Of a DNA stretch of 34,082 bases, positions 1-7,704 are shown one piece after another. The translations under genes were made by a program, and so were the position numbers. The DNA lies in the NCBI GenBank assembly GCA_905233145.1, contig CAJODI010000045.1, positions 1 through 34,082 on the forward strand, read 5' to 3'. Numbering within the stretch: the first letter of the stretch is position 1; each line of letters opens with the position of its first letter. The notes beneath the pieces are model-generated. The model saw only the letters and a list, made by a program, of their open reading frames with translations. It did not search any database and was not told the origin of the DNA. The DNA comes from an uncultured Ruminococcus sp. (lineage in GTDB: Bacteria > Bacillota > Clostridia > Oscillospirales > Acutalibacteraceae).

Positions 1-263
1 CATTGAAAATTGATTTTTTTGGCATCAGAAAGAGAGACTCCTACACTTGCAATCTGATCTGGGTATACCAATGGTTGTTGTAATTGTGGCATTGCTGGAA
101 CGCCCTGATAAGGTATTGGTTGTGATGACATTGCTGGAACACTCTGATAAGGCACGGGTTGTGGTAGTAAATTAGGTGCTGATGCCGCTGATTGTGGAGG
201 AATGCCTTTATAAGGCATTGGTGGGGGTGACATTGATTTAGAATTTTGACTAACAAGTTCCAT
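1..263 (-). CDS. Pro-rich repeat protein, C-terminus beyond the window
   Basis: An open frame starts at the ATG at 263-261 and runs off the left edge without a stop (at least 87 residues). A near-perfect Shine-Dalgarno AAGGAGG lies just upstream and a consensus promoter further up, so translation is well supported. The protein begins MELVSQNSKSMSPPP and contains three related segments of the form P-x-P-Y-(K/Q)-(G/S)-(I/V)-P-(A/P), separated by Gln/Ser/Ala-rich linkers, then LVYPDQIASVGVSLSDAKK. There is no signal peptide or membrane segment in the visible part. It is transcribed away from rep. I do not recognise the family; a structural or surface-exposed flexible linker is possible but unproven. 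Confidence 0.7.
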   Translation of the reverse strand, partial: MELVSQNSKSMSPPPMPYKGIPPQSAASAPNLLPQPVPYQSVPAMSSQPIPYQGVPAMPQLQQPLVYPDQIASVGVSLSDAKKINFQ

Positions 264-310
264 TTTTATAGCCTCCTTAAGAAATAATAATGTAAACTAA
301 AACCCAGAAT

Positions 311-339
311 ATTATACAATACAAATTTCGGCTTGTCAA
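311..339 (-). promoter_or_regulatory. Consensus promoter for the leftward Pro-rich gene
   Basis: On the minus strand TTGACA (339-334) and TATAAT (316-311) are separated by exactly 17 bp, a full match to the sigma-A consensus. Transcription would begin near 304, about 40 bp before the ATG at 263. A run of ten T residues (plus strand 341-350) lies directly upstream of the -35 box and could act as an UP-like A-tract. The hairpin array is upstream of this promoter, so it is not in this transcript. Confidence 0.75.
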
Positions 340-453
340 TCTTTTTTTTTCAAGTCTTAAAAGGATTTTTTTCTGTTTCGACGAATTAACCAGTCAATAG
401 AATTGAAATTAGGAGGACGAATTATAGAACGACCGATATAAACGCGAAAAGCC

Positions 454-662
454 CTGAGTGTCACCCAAAACACTTCAGAGCCTGCTGGTGAATGCTTTCC
501 ATCATCTGCCAGAGAGTCAACCTTCGTGAGTGTCGCTACCACCCACTTCAGAAAAAGACTTAATCGCTAGATTAACCATTGTGAGTGCCGCCACAGCACC
601 CACAAAGTACCTTGTGAATGTCAAGACCATCCACAAAGGGTGTGAATGTCAAGACCATCCAC
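454..662. repeat. Array of imperfect-palindrome hairpin units, candidate origin or ssDNA signal
   Basis: Units built as GTGARTG, a 7-9 nt loop, then CAYCCAC occur at 526-546, 581-603, 614-634 and 642-662. A looser one is at 454-477 (CTGAGTG/CACTTCAG) and a weak one near 486-511. The last two units belong to an exact 28 bp tandem duplication (613-640 and 641-668). On the minus strand each stem pairs fully if one G-T/U wobble is allowed (GTGGGTG/CACTCAC or GTGGATG/CATTCAC), while the plus strand has an A-C mismatch. The G-C to A-T swap between units is compensatory. Placement just upstream of rep fits a replication origin or packaging signal. Confidence 0.7.
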
Positions 663-719
663 AAAGGGTGAACCCAGTATAAATCAAAGCAAAAAAAGTT
701 TCAAGGGCTTTCTGAAATA

Positions 720-770
720 AAGAAAAGGCGACATTCACCAGACAGGGTGGGTGTCGTCTTTTCTTTTTTA
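720..770 (+). terminator. Long hairpin with T-run upstream of rep
   Basis: A 20 bp stem (720-739 with 746-765, loop AGACAG) is followed by a T-run to 770. Three non-Watson-Crick positions are all G-U pairs in plus-strand RNA, so the stem is complete. The arms contain the same ATTCACC/GGTGGGTG words as the hairpin array, in inverted order. No protein gene precedes it on the plus strand, so it may end a short RNA from the array region (for example a replication-control RNA), or act as a DNA structure at the origin. Confidence 0.65.
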
Positions 771-835
771 GTTCTCAATAGAAAGGAGGTGATAGTAAAG
801 CGGGGGTAATAGACGGGATTAAGGACATGTTTAAT

Positions 836-2320
836 ATGGTTGGTAGTAAGAGACGTTCTCAATTAGGCGTTGACGTTTCTTTTTGGGACAACGGGCGGGC
901 TTGGTACTATAGAAACTTTCCGCCCCCCCTCAACCCCGAAAAAAAAATAGGGGCGAATCCGGAAGTTTCTCCTCGTCCCCTTGTTTCTGGTCTCAAATTT
1001 TACGGTTCGGAGTTGTTGCCGGATTCTGTTCTTGGTGATGCCGAACTTGAACGTAACCAATCTTTTGAAATGCTTCGTCGCTCTAAAATGTATCTCGGTA
1101 TGCGTGAACCCGATGAGGAACTTATTAAAAAGCTTGAACGTCGTCGTGATTGGAATATCGATAACCGTCCTATTGAAAGTAATCTTGATTTGTTTACCTC
1201 TGTCAAATACTCGTATTCTTCCGCTTTGCCTTGTAATAAGGGTCGCGTTGATTTGGTTGTCTCGAAAAATGGGAGTGTTCGCTTTTCTGGCGTGGCACGT
1301 TCCAGAAATATTAGGCTTGACCCTGTTGACGCTAAGAAAATTTCTTACAAACGTCGTCTTGAAATTCAGCGAGCTTTACAGTGGGGCTACGACAACGAAT
1401 TTATTCCCGTTATGATGACTCTGACGATTTTCCACGATTGGACTTGGCAACCGCTTACTAAACTTATTGCCGTTCTCCGCAATGCTTACGAAGATTTGTT
1501 CGGACATAAGATTGGCGGCAAACTTAAAAAAGCTATTGGTTTCCAATACCGTATCTTCCGTATGGAGGAAACTCTCGATTTGGAAAAGGATGGCTGGAAT
1601 CCGCATTATCACATCGTTTTGTTTGTCCCAAAGGATAATCTCAATATTCTCTCCGACCTTGAGCCGAAGTTGAAAGCTCGTTGGCAGAAGCTCGTTCAGA
1701 AGTATTATCTCAAATTTATTGGTGAGGAAATCCCCGAATCTTATTTGCCCGCATTGTATAAACACGGGTTGATGCTTAGCCGCTACTCGAAAGATGTAAA
1801 GGATAAGTACGGTAGGGTAATTCACAAAAAGGGGCAGCTATATCGAGTCAACGATAGCAAATATCTTGCCAAGATTATGGGTTGCGATTCTGCCGAGATG
1901 TATGGCGGTGATAAAGAACTTTCCTCAACTTTGCAGAAAAATAGTACGACGCCTTTTGATTTGTTGCGGGGTAAACCTTCCGCTGAAAAAGCCGACCTTT
2001 GGAACGAATATGCTATTGCTACTAAAGGCTTATCTTGTTTCCGTTTTACTCCTGGCTTTAAGGACGTTATCGACAATTATTTTGAGCAAAATCCAGACCG
2101 TGACCCTGTTGCCAATAAATCTTCGTCTGGAACTGTCGTCGCTACTCTTAAAGAAGAGGCTTATTATCCGCTTTATCGGAATTTCAAACTCCAAGAATTG
2201 AAAAAACAGGCTTTGGAAGGTTATGAGTGCCTTAGTGCTTGGCTTAAAGATGTCTTTACCGATTGGGGCTTGCTTGGTTTGGCTGATGAACCCTTTGCCT
2301 TGCCTAGACCTCCTACTTAG
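836..2320 (+). CDS. rep: HUH-type rolling-circle replication initiator (Rep)
   Basis: The protein of about 494 residues shows the ordered motifs of rolling-circle Rep endonucleases: motif I TLTIFHDW, motif II GWNPHYHIVLFV (the metal-binding H-x-H) and motif III SKYLAKIM with the single catalytic Tyr followed by Lys three residues later. A W-x-EY-xx-ATKG segment near the C-terminus is also typical of plasmid and phage Rep proteins. It would nick the double-strand origin and stay covalently attached through the Tyr. I prefer the ATG at 836, because AAGGA (821-825) is 10 nt away but only 1 nt from the ATG at 827. A strong AAAGGAGGTGAT at 782-793 has no start codon at normal spacing. Confidence 0.85.
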   Translation: MVGSKRRSQLGVDVSFWDNGRAWYYRNFPPPLNPEKKIGANPEVSPRPLVSGLKFYGSELLPDSVLGDAELERNQSFEMLRRSKMYLGMREPDEELIKKLERRRDWNIDNRPIESNLDLFTSVKYSYSSALPCNKGRVDLVVSKNGSVRFSGVARSRNIRLDPVDAKKISYKRRLEIQRALQWGYDNEFIPVMMTLTIFHDWTWQPLTKLIAVLRNAYEDLFGHKIGGKLKKAIGFQYRIFRMEETLDLEKDGWNPHYHIVLFVPKDNLNILSDLEPKLKARWQKLVQKYYLKFIGEEIPESYLPALYKHGLMLSRYSKDVKDKYGRVIHKKGQLYRVNDSKYLAKIMGCDSAEMYGGDKELSSTLQKNSTTPFDLLRGKPSAEKADLWNEYAIATKGLSCFRFTPGFKDVIDNYFEQNPDRDPVANKSSSGTVVATLKEEAYYPLYRNFKLQELKKQALEGYECLSAWLKDVFTDWGLLGLADEPFALPRPPT

Positions 2321-2530
2321 TATCTATTATTTGATTTAAACTATAACTTATGGTTATGTGTACTCCCCCCCAGCCGCCGAAAATTTTTTCACGTGAATTT
2401 TTTCTCAATCTTATGCCCGAAATACTATCTCTCATTATCTGCTCCTATAAAAGATAACTTATTGATAAAAGGGGGTGAATGTTTTTTATTGGTGCTTCCA
2501 ATTTTTAAAATGCGAAAGGTGGTGATAAAA

Positions 2531-2731
2531 ATGGCTGATGATTTACTTACCGTCGAGACTTTATGCAAAAAGTTGCAGGTCAGTGAAAATACCGCTTATC
2601 AGCTTTTAAAGTCTGGTCAACTCAAAGGCTTTAAGGTCGGTAGAATGTGGAGAATTCCACAAAGTAGTTTGGATTCGTATGTTGTAAATCAATTAGCAGG
2701 AAAGGACGTGACTAAAAATGGGCTTTTTTGA
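2531..2731 (+). CDS. Excisionase-like helix-turn-helix protein
   Basis: This 66-residue protein matches the HTH_17/excisionase (MerR-like winged helix) pattern: LLTVETLCKKLQVSENTAYQLLKSG, then GFKVGRMWRIPQSSLDSYV. Such proteins bend DNA and direct excision, or act as small regulators, on plasmids, phages and integrative elements. The ATG at 2531 follows AAAGGTGGTGA at good spacing; a longer frame back to 2393 has no ribosome binding site and a non-conserved hydrophobic extension. The 3' end overlaps the next gene by 14 bp, so the two are probably translated together. It may control excision from lysC, replication, or both. Confidence 0.75.
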   Translation: MADDLLTVETLCKKLQVSENTAYQLLKSGQLKGFKVGRMWRIPQSSLDSYVVNQLAGKDVTKNGLF

Positions 2732-3047
2732 TAAAGGAATTAAGGTAATAAGTAATGAAGAGCTTGGTAGAAGAGTTAAAGAATCTCATCTTAAATATCT
2801 TCAACGTGTCGAGGAAAATACTCCCCTTTGGATAAAGGAAGGTGCTCAAATGAGAGCCAGAAGAGAATCTCAGAAAATCTCCCAAGCAGAGTTAAGCGAA
2901 TTAGTCGGTGTTTGTCCCCAAACTCTCGGAAGACTTGAATGTGGTAAACCAGTAAAAAGACGCAACATGATGAAAAAGTCGTATGAAACTGCTATGAATT
3001 TTATTTTGTTACAGAGAAAAATGAATTTGAAAAAGTATGAAAGTTAA
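2718..3047 (+). CDS. XRE-family transcriptional regulator
   Basis: This 109-residue protein carries a Cro/C1-type HTH at about residues 45-82: MRARRESQKISQAELSELVGV, then TLGRLECGKPVKRR. The N-terminal 44 residues (ISNEELGRRVKESHLKYLQR) form a charged, probably helical segment outside the HTH. It overlaps the excisionase-like gene and ends just before a strong terminator at the element edge. Such regulators often repress the replication or excision genes of their own element; that role is inferred from position only. Confidence 0.75.
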   Translation: MGFFDKGIKVISNEELGRRVKESHLKYLQRVEENTPLWIKEGAQMRARRESQKISQAELSELVGVCPQTLGRLECGKPVKRRNMMKKSYETAMNFILLQRKMNLKKYES

Positions 3048-3449
3048 TACAGAAAAGAGCTTGCGAAAAATCGCAAGCTCTTTTTTGATTCTTGACGCGT
3101 CAACTCGTTTGATTCTTGCGGTTGTGTGGGATGAAGTGGTCTCAAAGCCTGCCTGCCAGCCCAGCAGCGAAACCGCGTGGAAGCCCAGCTTTTCGATTGC
3201 CATTGCCAAAAGCGAAATTGAGATTTGCTCACCGGCAGCAAGAAGCATGTCTTTTTCTCTGCGCGAAGCCGAAGGATTGATCTCATTTGCCTTTTCTATC
3301 AAGTCGTCGGTTGTGTCGCCCTGAGCCGAAACAACAACCACAACGTCGTTGCCCTTTGAGAACGTATCGGTTACTATCCGAGCCACATTCATAACGCGTT
3401 CGGCGTTTGCAACAGAGCTTCCGCCGAATTTTTGTACTATCAAACTCAT
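3009..3449 (-). pseudogene. lysC: Aspartokinase, 5' part, interrupted by the mobile element
   Basis: The start MSLIVQKFGGSSVANAERV has the KFGGSSV nucleotide-binding motif of aspartate kinases, which phosphorylate aspartate at the head of the lysine, threonine and methionine pathway. Homology continues through LGWQAGF and ARIKRVDASRIKKEL at about residue 124, then the frame enters the element and reads an unrelated 20-residue hydrophobic tail to a stop at 3009. A full enzyme has about 400 residues, so most of the kinase domain and both ACT domains are missing here. The rest may lie to the left of the element. It follows hom by 100 bp on the same strand. Confidence 0.85.
3053..3086 (+). terminator. 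Terminator at the element/lysC junction
   Basis: A perfect 14 bp stem (AAAAGAGCTTGCGA at 3053-3066, reverse complement at 3071-3084, loop AAAA) runs into TTTTTT (3081-3086). It ends the rep-side transcript. The distal arm and T-run (3075-3086) are also, on the other strand, the lysC codons for Lys-Lys-Glu-Leu, so host DNA seems to supply part of this terminator. Confidence 0.85.
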
Positions 3450-3549
3450 CTGTCTCTACTCCTTATTAAAAAGCCGAAATAATACTGCTGTGAAACATAT
3501 AGGATAACAGCTTTGATATGATATCATTAAGGCTTTGTTATTGTTGAAA

Positions 3550-4755
3550 TCAAAGGTCGCCTATGCGGATCGCGGAAAGCACTTCAAGCTGCTTTGCCTT
3601 TTCCTCAAACTCGCCAAAGCGAAGCTCCTCGGTGGCAAACACCAAAACACCGTCGTTTTCTGCGATTTTGGTGATTTTTCCGAATGCGCCCTGAGCCTCC
3701 TCAGAGGTACACGCCGCGCGTACAAACATTTTTGAAACGGAATCGGCATAGCTGATAACATTTTTTCCGTCGCCGTCCGCCCAGTAAAGGTACTTTCTTG
3801 CCTTGAGATGCTTGCAGCAGTCAACCACGTCGGCAACAACCGCGCTTGCCGTGGGCAGCTTGCCTGCGCCCTTGCCGTAGAACACAACGTCGCCCGTGCA
3901 GTCGCCTCTTACCATGATACCGTTAAACTCGTAGTCAATATTGGCAAGCTGACTCTTGTTTGGAACAAGCATCGGAGCGACAATAATATCGAGCATATCG
4001 TTTTCAAGCTTTTTGACTCTGCCGATAAGCTTTATTACGCAGCCAAAGGCTTCGGCATATTTAACATCATCAAGCGTGATTTTGGTTATTCCTTCGGTAT
4101 GTACCGCCTCAGGATAAACATGTCTGCCATAGGCAAGAGAAGCAAGAATACAAATCTTGCGGCAGGCGTCGTGTCCCTCGATATCGGCAGCAGGATTTCT
4201 CTCGGCAAAGCCAAGCTCCTGAGCCAGCTTGAGGGCATCCTCAAACTGCATACCTTCCTCTATCATTTTAGTCAAAATAAAGTTAGTTGTGCCGTTGAGG
4301 ATTCCGGCAACCTCGTTTACGTTGTTTGCAACAAGGCACTGCGACATTGGGCGGATAATCGGAATTCCGCCGCCGACAGAAGCCTCAAAAAGGAAGTTGA
4401 CGTTTTTTTCCTTTGCAATAGCCAAAAGCTCTGCGCCGTGAGCGGCAACAAGCTCCTTGTTTGAGGTAACAACGCTTTTGCCTGCGGTCAGGCAGCGTTT
4501 TACAAAATCATACGCGGGGTTAAGTCCGCCCATAACCTCAACAACTACCCTTATTTCAAGGTCGCTGATAATCTCTTCAAAATCCTTTGTGAAACGATCC
4601 GCAATTGGGCTGTCGGGAAACTCGCGAAGATCGAGAATCTTTTTGATGTAAATTTCTTCTCCCAAGCTTGAAAAAAGCTTTTGCTTGTGAGTCAGCAGAA
4701 TTTCGGCTACCCCTGAGCCGACAACTCCGTGTCCCATAATTGCTACTGAAACCAT
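3550..4755 (-). CDS. hom: Homoserine dehydrogenase
   Basis: The enzyme reduces aspartate semialdehyde to homoserine with NAD(P)H, the branch point toward threonine and methionine. The 401-residue protein starts MVSVAIMGHGVVGSGVAEIL, a Rossmann GxGxxG motif, continues through VVTSNKELVAAHG and the signature LNGTTNFILTKM, and ends with a regulatory region of the length expected for an ACT domain. The ATG at 4755 follows GAAAGGAT; the frame is open further upstream but that part reads as low-complexity antisense of the PBP tail. It is upstream of lysC, as expected for a coordinated aspartate-family pair. Confidence 0.93.
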   Translation of the reverse strand: MVSVAIMGHGVVGSGVAEILLTHKQKLFSSLGEEIYIKKILDLREFPDSPIADRFTKDFEEIISDLEIRVVVEVMGGLNPAYDFVKRCLTAGKSVVTSNKELVAAHGAELLAIAKEKNVNFLFEASVGGGIPIIRPMSQCLVANNVNEVAGILNGTTNFILTKMIEEGMQFEDALKLAQELGFAERNPAADIEGHDACRKICILASLAYGRHVYPEAVHTEGITKITLDDVKYAEAFGCVIKLIGRVKKLENDMLDIIVAPMLVPNKSQLANIDYEFNGIMVRGDCTGDVVFYGKGAGKLPTASAVVADVVDCCKHLKARKYLYWADGDGKNVISYADSVSKMFVRAACTSEEAQGAFGKITKIAENDGVLVFATEELRFGEFEEKAKQLEVLSAIRIGDL

Positions 4756-4852
4756 ACCGTAAATCCTTTCATATCCGGGTTCATATATACTTTTAATATC
4801 TTGAGGAACCTTTGGCGGTTCCCTATAAAAATGATTGATATACTTTCTGCTT

Positions 4853-7294
4853 TTATTGCGCCGGAGCCTGTTCCTGCCCTCCGGCGTCAGACTGAGCCTG
4901 CTCCTGCGGATTGTTTTCGGGCTCGGGGGTAACAACCGCCGAGCTTTCTGCTGCGGCAGAGCTTTCTGCAGGAGGCTGTTCCGCCGCGCTGCTCTGCGCT
5001 TCCGCACTGCTTTGACCTGCCGCGCTGCTTTGGACGTCTCCTCCGCCCTGACTTGAGGCGTAATAATCGTAGTCGTAGTAATAGCTGCTTTGGTCATAGT
5101 CATAGCCGTCGTAGTCACTGTCCCAGCTGCTTTCTTCATAATAAGCCGAACCGTAGGACGGCATATTATCCTCGGTGTACCAGCCGACATATTTGCCGGT
5201 TGGATTATCGGTCGAAGTTATCAGTCCGGTCACGGGATTGTAGTTTGCCTGAATCGTATTCTCCGAGAGCTTGTATTCCTTTTGTTCCTTGCCCTTGAGA
5301 TACTGTCCCATAACCTTTGAGAACAGCCTGCACGACTGTGTGGTATCCGAAATGGTGTCCGGCAGGTCAAAGCCTGTCCAAACCGCCATTACGCCGTAGG
5401 GCGAAAGTCCGCAGTACCAACAGTCGCGGTCGGCGTTTGTGGTACCGGTTTTGCCCACTATATCCCAGCCGTCAACCTTTGCATAGGCAGCCTTTGTGTG
5501 CGCCGCAACGGTCATATTGTAGTGGAGCAGCCTGTTCATTATTGTTGCTGTCTCGGCTGAATAAGCCTGCTTTGGAATATTGTCGCGCTTGTCGATGATG
5601 ATATTGTCCTCTGAGTCGGTAACATAATAATAGGTATAGGGCTCGTAATACAAGCCGCCGTTACCCATATAGGTGTATGCCGCCGCCATTTCTCTTACCG
5701 AAACGCCGCCGTTCATACCGCCGATCGAGAGTGCGCCGGTAATCTCGGAATCTTCCTCGTTAAGCTTTTTAAAGCCCATTTTGGTGACCGCCTGCTCATA
5801 TGCTACCGACGGTCCGCCAATCAGCTCCATAACCCTTGCGGCGGTATTGTTTGACGACCATTCGATCGCGTCCGGAAGCAACATATTGCCTTTGCTGCCC
5901 GAATACCAGTTGCCCGGTCCTGACTTGTAGTAGCCGGTTTCGGGGTCGTAAGCGTATTTTTCTATCGGATCATCAAGCACTGTTGACGAATAATAAAGCT
6001 GTTTGTTGTCTATTGCAAGCGGATATACAAACACCGGCTTGATTGAAGAACCGGGCTGCAAAGTTGAGTGCGTCGCTCTGTCCCATTCAAGAGCCCGGGT
6101 TTTTCTTTTTGAGCTTCCTACAGTGGCAATTACCCTTCCGTCAAAGTCCATGAGCACACTGCCGACCTGCAAATCAGGGTCAGAGCTTTTGTCGATCCCC
6201 TTTGCCGCGTCCTCCATATACTCCTGCATGTCCTCGTCCATCGCGCAGTAGATTTTGAGGCCCTCGGTAAAAAGCTTGTCCGAAGCAGCGTCCTCGGAAA
6301 TATTATAATACTGAGCAAGGTCGCGCTTTAGGTCATAATATAGCTGGTCGATATACCAGTTTTGAACATAATCGTTATCCTCGTCGTCATCGTCGTCGGA
6401 AACGTTTTGGAAGCCGATAAACTTCATTTCCTCGGATTCCTTCATAGCTTTGTCATACTCGTCCTTGGAAAGGTAGCCCTGGTCATACATTTCGCTGATA
6501 ACAATTTCGCGGCGGATTTTGTTTTGGTCGGGATAAACCAGCGGATTCCATCGCGATGGGTTCTGAGTGATTCCTGCTATTGCCGCGCACTCCGCAACCG
6601 AACAGTCCTTGATGCTTTTGTCAAAATAGAGCTGTGCCGCCGCCTCGACGCCCTGGCAGTTGTTTCCGAAGTTTACAACGTTGAGATAAGCCTCAAGAAT
6701 CTGGTCCTTGGTGTATTCCTGCTCAAGCTTTAGTGCCTTGCAGATTTCTCTGAGCTTACGGTTGATTGAAACCTCGTTGTCGTTTGTAATATTCTTGATA
6801 AGCTGCTGGGTGATCGTCGAGCCGCCGTAGCTGCTGCCGTCGGTGGCAAGATTTGCCATAGCCGAAAGGGTTCTTGTCCAGTCAACGCCGATATGCTCAA
6901 AAAATCTTTTGTCCTCGATCGCAACCTGAGCGTCGCGCATTGCCTGAGGAATATCCTCGTTGTTGACCCAGATTCGGTTCTCTTTGCTGTAGAGCTTTTG
7001 ATATTCTTTAAAATCACCATCGCTGTTTTTGACCAGAATATGGCTGGTTTGGTTCATAGACTTTGCTTTTAGGTCTATGCCGGTGGGCTCGCTTGCCAGC
7101 GAAAAGATATAAACCGAAAGCGAAATACCCGCGATTATACCTGCCACGGTCAACACCGCGGCAAAGGTAAGCAGAACCTTTCCTAAGCCCTTAAAGAATT
7201 TTTTTGCTCCGCTGTCTTGTTTTCTGACCGTAACGGTCGGCTCCGCGCTGACCTCGGTGTAGCGGCTGATATCTGTTTCTCGTTTGTTACGCAT
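4853..7294 (-). CDS. Class A penicillin-binding protein (transglycosylase/transpeptidase)
   Basis: This bifunctional enzyme polymerises and cross-links peptidoglycan outside the membrane. The 813-residue protein has a short cytoplasmic N-terminus, one membrane anchor (about 40-66), a GT51 domain with IEDKRFFEH (catalytic Glu127) and GGSTITQQLIKN, and a transpeptidase domain with PGSSIKP (Ser416), SSN (480-482) and KTGTT (615-619). The last 120 or so residues are unusual: a Tyr/Asp/Ser-rich stretch followed by a Ser/Ala/Gln/Glu-rich tail, probably a flexible wall-spanning extension. The ATG at 7294 follows GAAGGAG; an upstream in-frame ATG at 7339 lacks a site. Confidence 0.93.
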   Translation of the reverse strand: MRNKRETDISRYTEVSAEPTVTVRKQDSGAKKFFKGLGKVLLTFAAVLTVAGIIAGISLSVYIFSLASEPTGIDLKAKSMNQTSHILVKNSDGDFKEYQKLYSKENRIWVNNEDIPQAMRDAQVAIEDKRFFEHIGVDWTRTLSAMANLATDGSSYGGSTITQQLIKNITNDNEVSINRKLREICKALKLEQEYTKDQILEAYLNVVNFGNNCQGVEAAAQLYFDKSIKDCSVAECAAIAGITQNPSRWNPLVYPDQNKIRREIVISEMYDQGYLSKDEYDKAMKESEEMKFIGFQNVSDDDDDEDNDYVQNWYIDQLYYDLKRDLAQYYNISEDAASDKLFTEGLKIYCAMDEDMQEYMEDAAKGIDKSSDPDLQVGSVLMDFDGRVIATVGSSKRKTRALEWDRATHSTLQPGSSIKPVFVYPLAIDNKQLYYSSTVLDDPIEKYAYDPETGYYKSGPGNWYSGSKGNMLLPDAIEWSSNNTAARVMELIGGPSVAYEQAVTKMGFKKLNEEDSEITGALSIGGMNGGVSVREMAAAYTYMGNGGLYYEPYTYYYVTDSEDNIIIDKRDNIPKQAYSAETATIMNRLLHYNMTVAAHTKAAYAKVDGWDIVGKTGTTNADRDCWYCGLSPYGVMAVWTGFDLPDTISDTTQSCRLFSKVMGQYLKGKEQKEYKLSENTIQANYNPVTGLITSTDNPTGKYVGWYTEDNMPSYGSAYYEESSWDSDYDGYDYDQSSYYYDYDYYASSQGGGDVQSSAAGQSSAEAQSSAAEQPPAESSAAAESSAVVTPEPENNPQEQAQSDAGGQEQAPAQ

Positions 7295-7422
7295 ATTTAC
7301 TCCTTCTTCGGCGCAGGCAAAATACGCCCGGCATTTCAACCTGATAAATTAATCTGTTGAAACCCCTCAAAACACGCCGTATTTATGAAGCCAGTTTGTC
7401 TGTTTAAACATATACATTATGT

Positions 7423-7431
7423 ATTATAGCA
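7423..7431 (-). promoter_or_regulatory. Extended -10 promoter for the PBP gene
   Basis: On the minus strand TGCTATAAT (7431-7423) is an extended -10 element about 130 bp before the PBP start codon. The -35 position (TTTATT, 7451-7446) is weak. The surrounding 7295-7567 stretch is very AT-rich, has a perfect TGTTTAAACA palindrome at 7401-7410, and shows no gene. Confidence 0.45.
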
Positions 7432-7567
7432 CTTTGCGAGCAAAAAATAAATATATTAAATTAAATTTTTAATAGATTTTTTAATAGAAAAAATATATAA
7501 CCTATCGTATATTTTTATGAAAAACTGCTGTTGCGCGTCTTTTTGCGTACTTTTTCGGGCTGTTTTT

Positions 7568-7628
7568 AGGGCAAACTGACGGAATAATAAAAGAAAAGGC
7601 ACGCGCCATGAATTGTGCAGTATTGCCT
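7568..7628 (+). repeat. Short copy of the dispersed stop-codon repeat
   Basis: This 61 bp copy begins AGGGCAAACTGACGGAATAA and ends CCATGAATTGTGCAGTATTG+CCT. It matches the two ends of the full copies but lacks the middle. With the full copy at 8013-8175 it frames the BofC-like gene as an inverted pair. Unlike the other copies it does not follow a gene end. Confidence 0.65.
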
Positions 7629-7704
7629 ATAATGAATAATCGAGCCTTTATTGTGAAAAATAGTATTGAAAAACAGTATAATTATAATATCCGGAAGTGT
7701 GAAA

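Larger units (their letters stand above)
1..3074. mobile_element. Right part of an integrated rolling-circle replicating element
   Basis: This block carries an HUH-type replication initiator, an excisionase-like HTH protein, an XRE regulator, a hairpin array that could serve as an origin or packaging signal, and a Pro-rich repeat protein. It uses far more T-ending codons (GAT, CGT, CTT, TCT) than the host genes beyond it, which suggests transfer. Its right end falls inside the lysC reading frame: host-like codons stop near 3075. The left end is outside the window, so size and gene set are unknown. It could be a rolling-circle plasmid or a filamentous-phage-like element; no coat, Zot-type or integrase gene is visible here. 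Confidence 0.7.

Noticed and set aside
613..668. CRISPR array in the element
   Set aside because: There are only two adjacent exact 28 bp copies with no spacers between them and no cas genes; they belong to the hairpin array.
827..2320. Microvirus replication protein
   Set aside because: The protein has one catalytic Tyr in a YLAK motif and lacks the CGKCxxC-type start and two-Tyr pattern of gokushovirus Rep proteins; no capsid gene is seen.
3084..3120. Direct repeat TTTGATTCTTG as a possible attachment site
   Set aside because: It arises because lysC encodes Arg-Ile-Lys twice a few residues apart (ARIKRVDASRIK), both with the same codons.
4804..4822. Terminator between the PBP gene and hom
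   Set aside because: The stem is only 6-7 bp (AGGAACC/GGTTCC) and no T-run follows on the minus strand, so read-through into hom is likely.
4755..5190. N-terminal extension of homoserine dehydrogenase by about 145 residues
   Set aside because: The extra frame reads antisense-like low complexity over the PBP tail; the conserved start MVSVAIMGHG has its own ribosome binding site.
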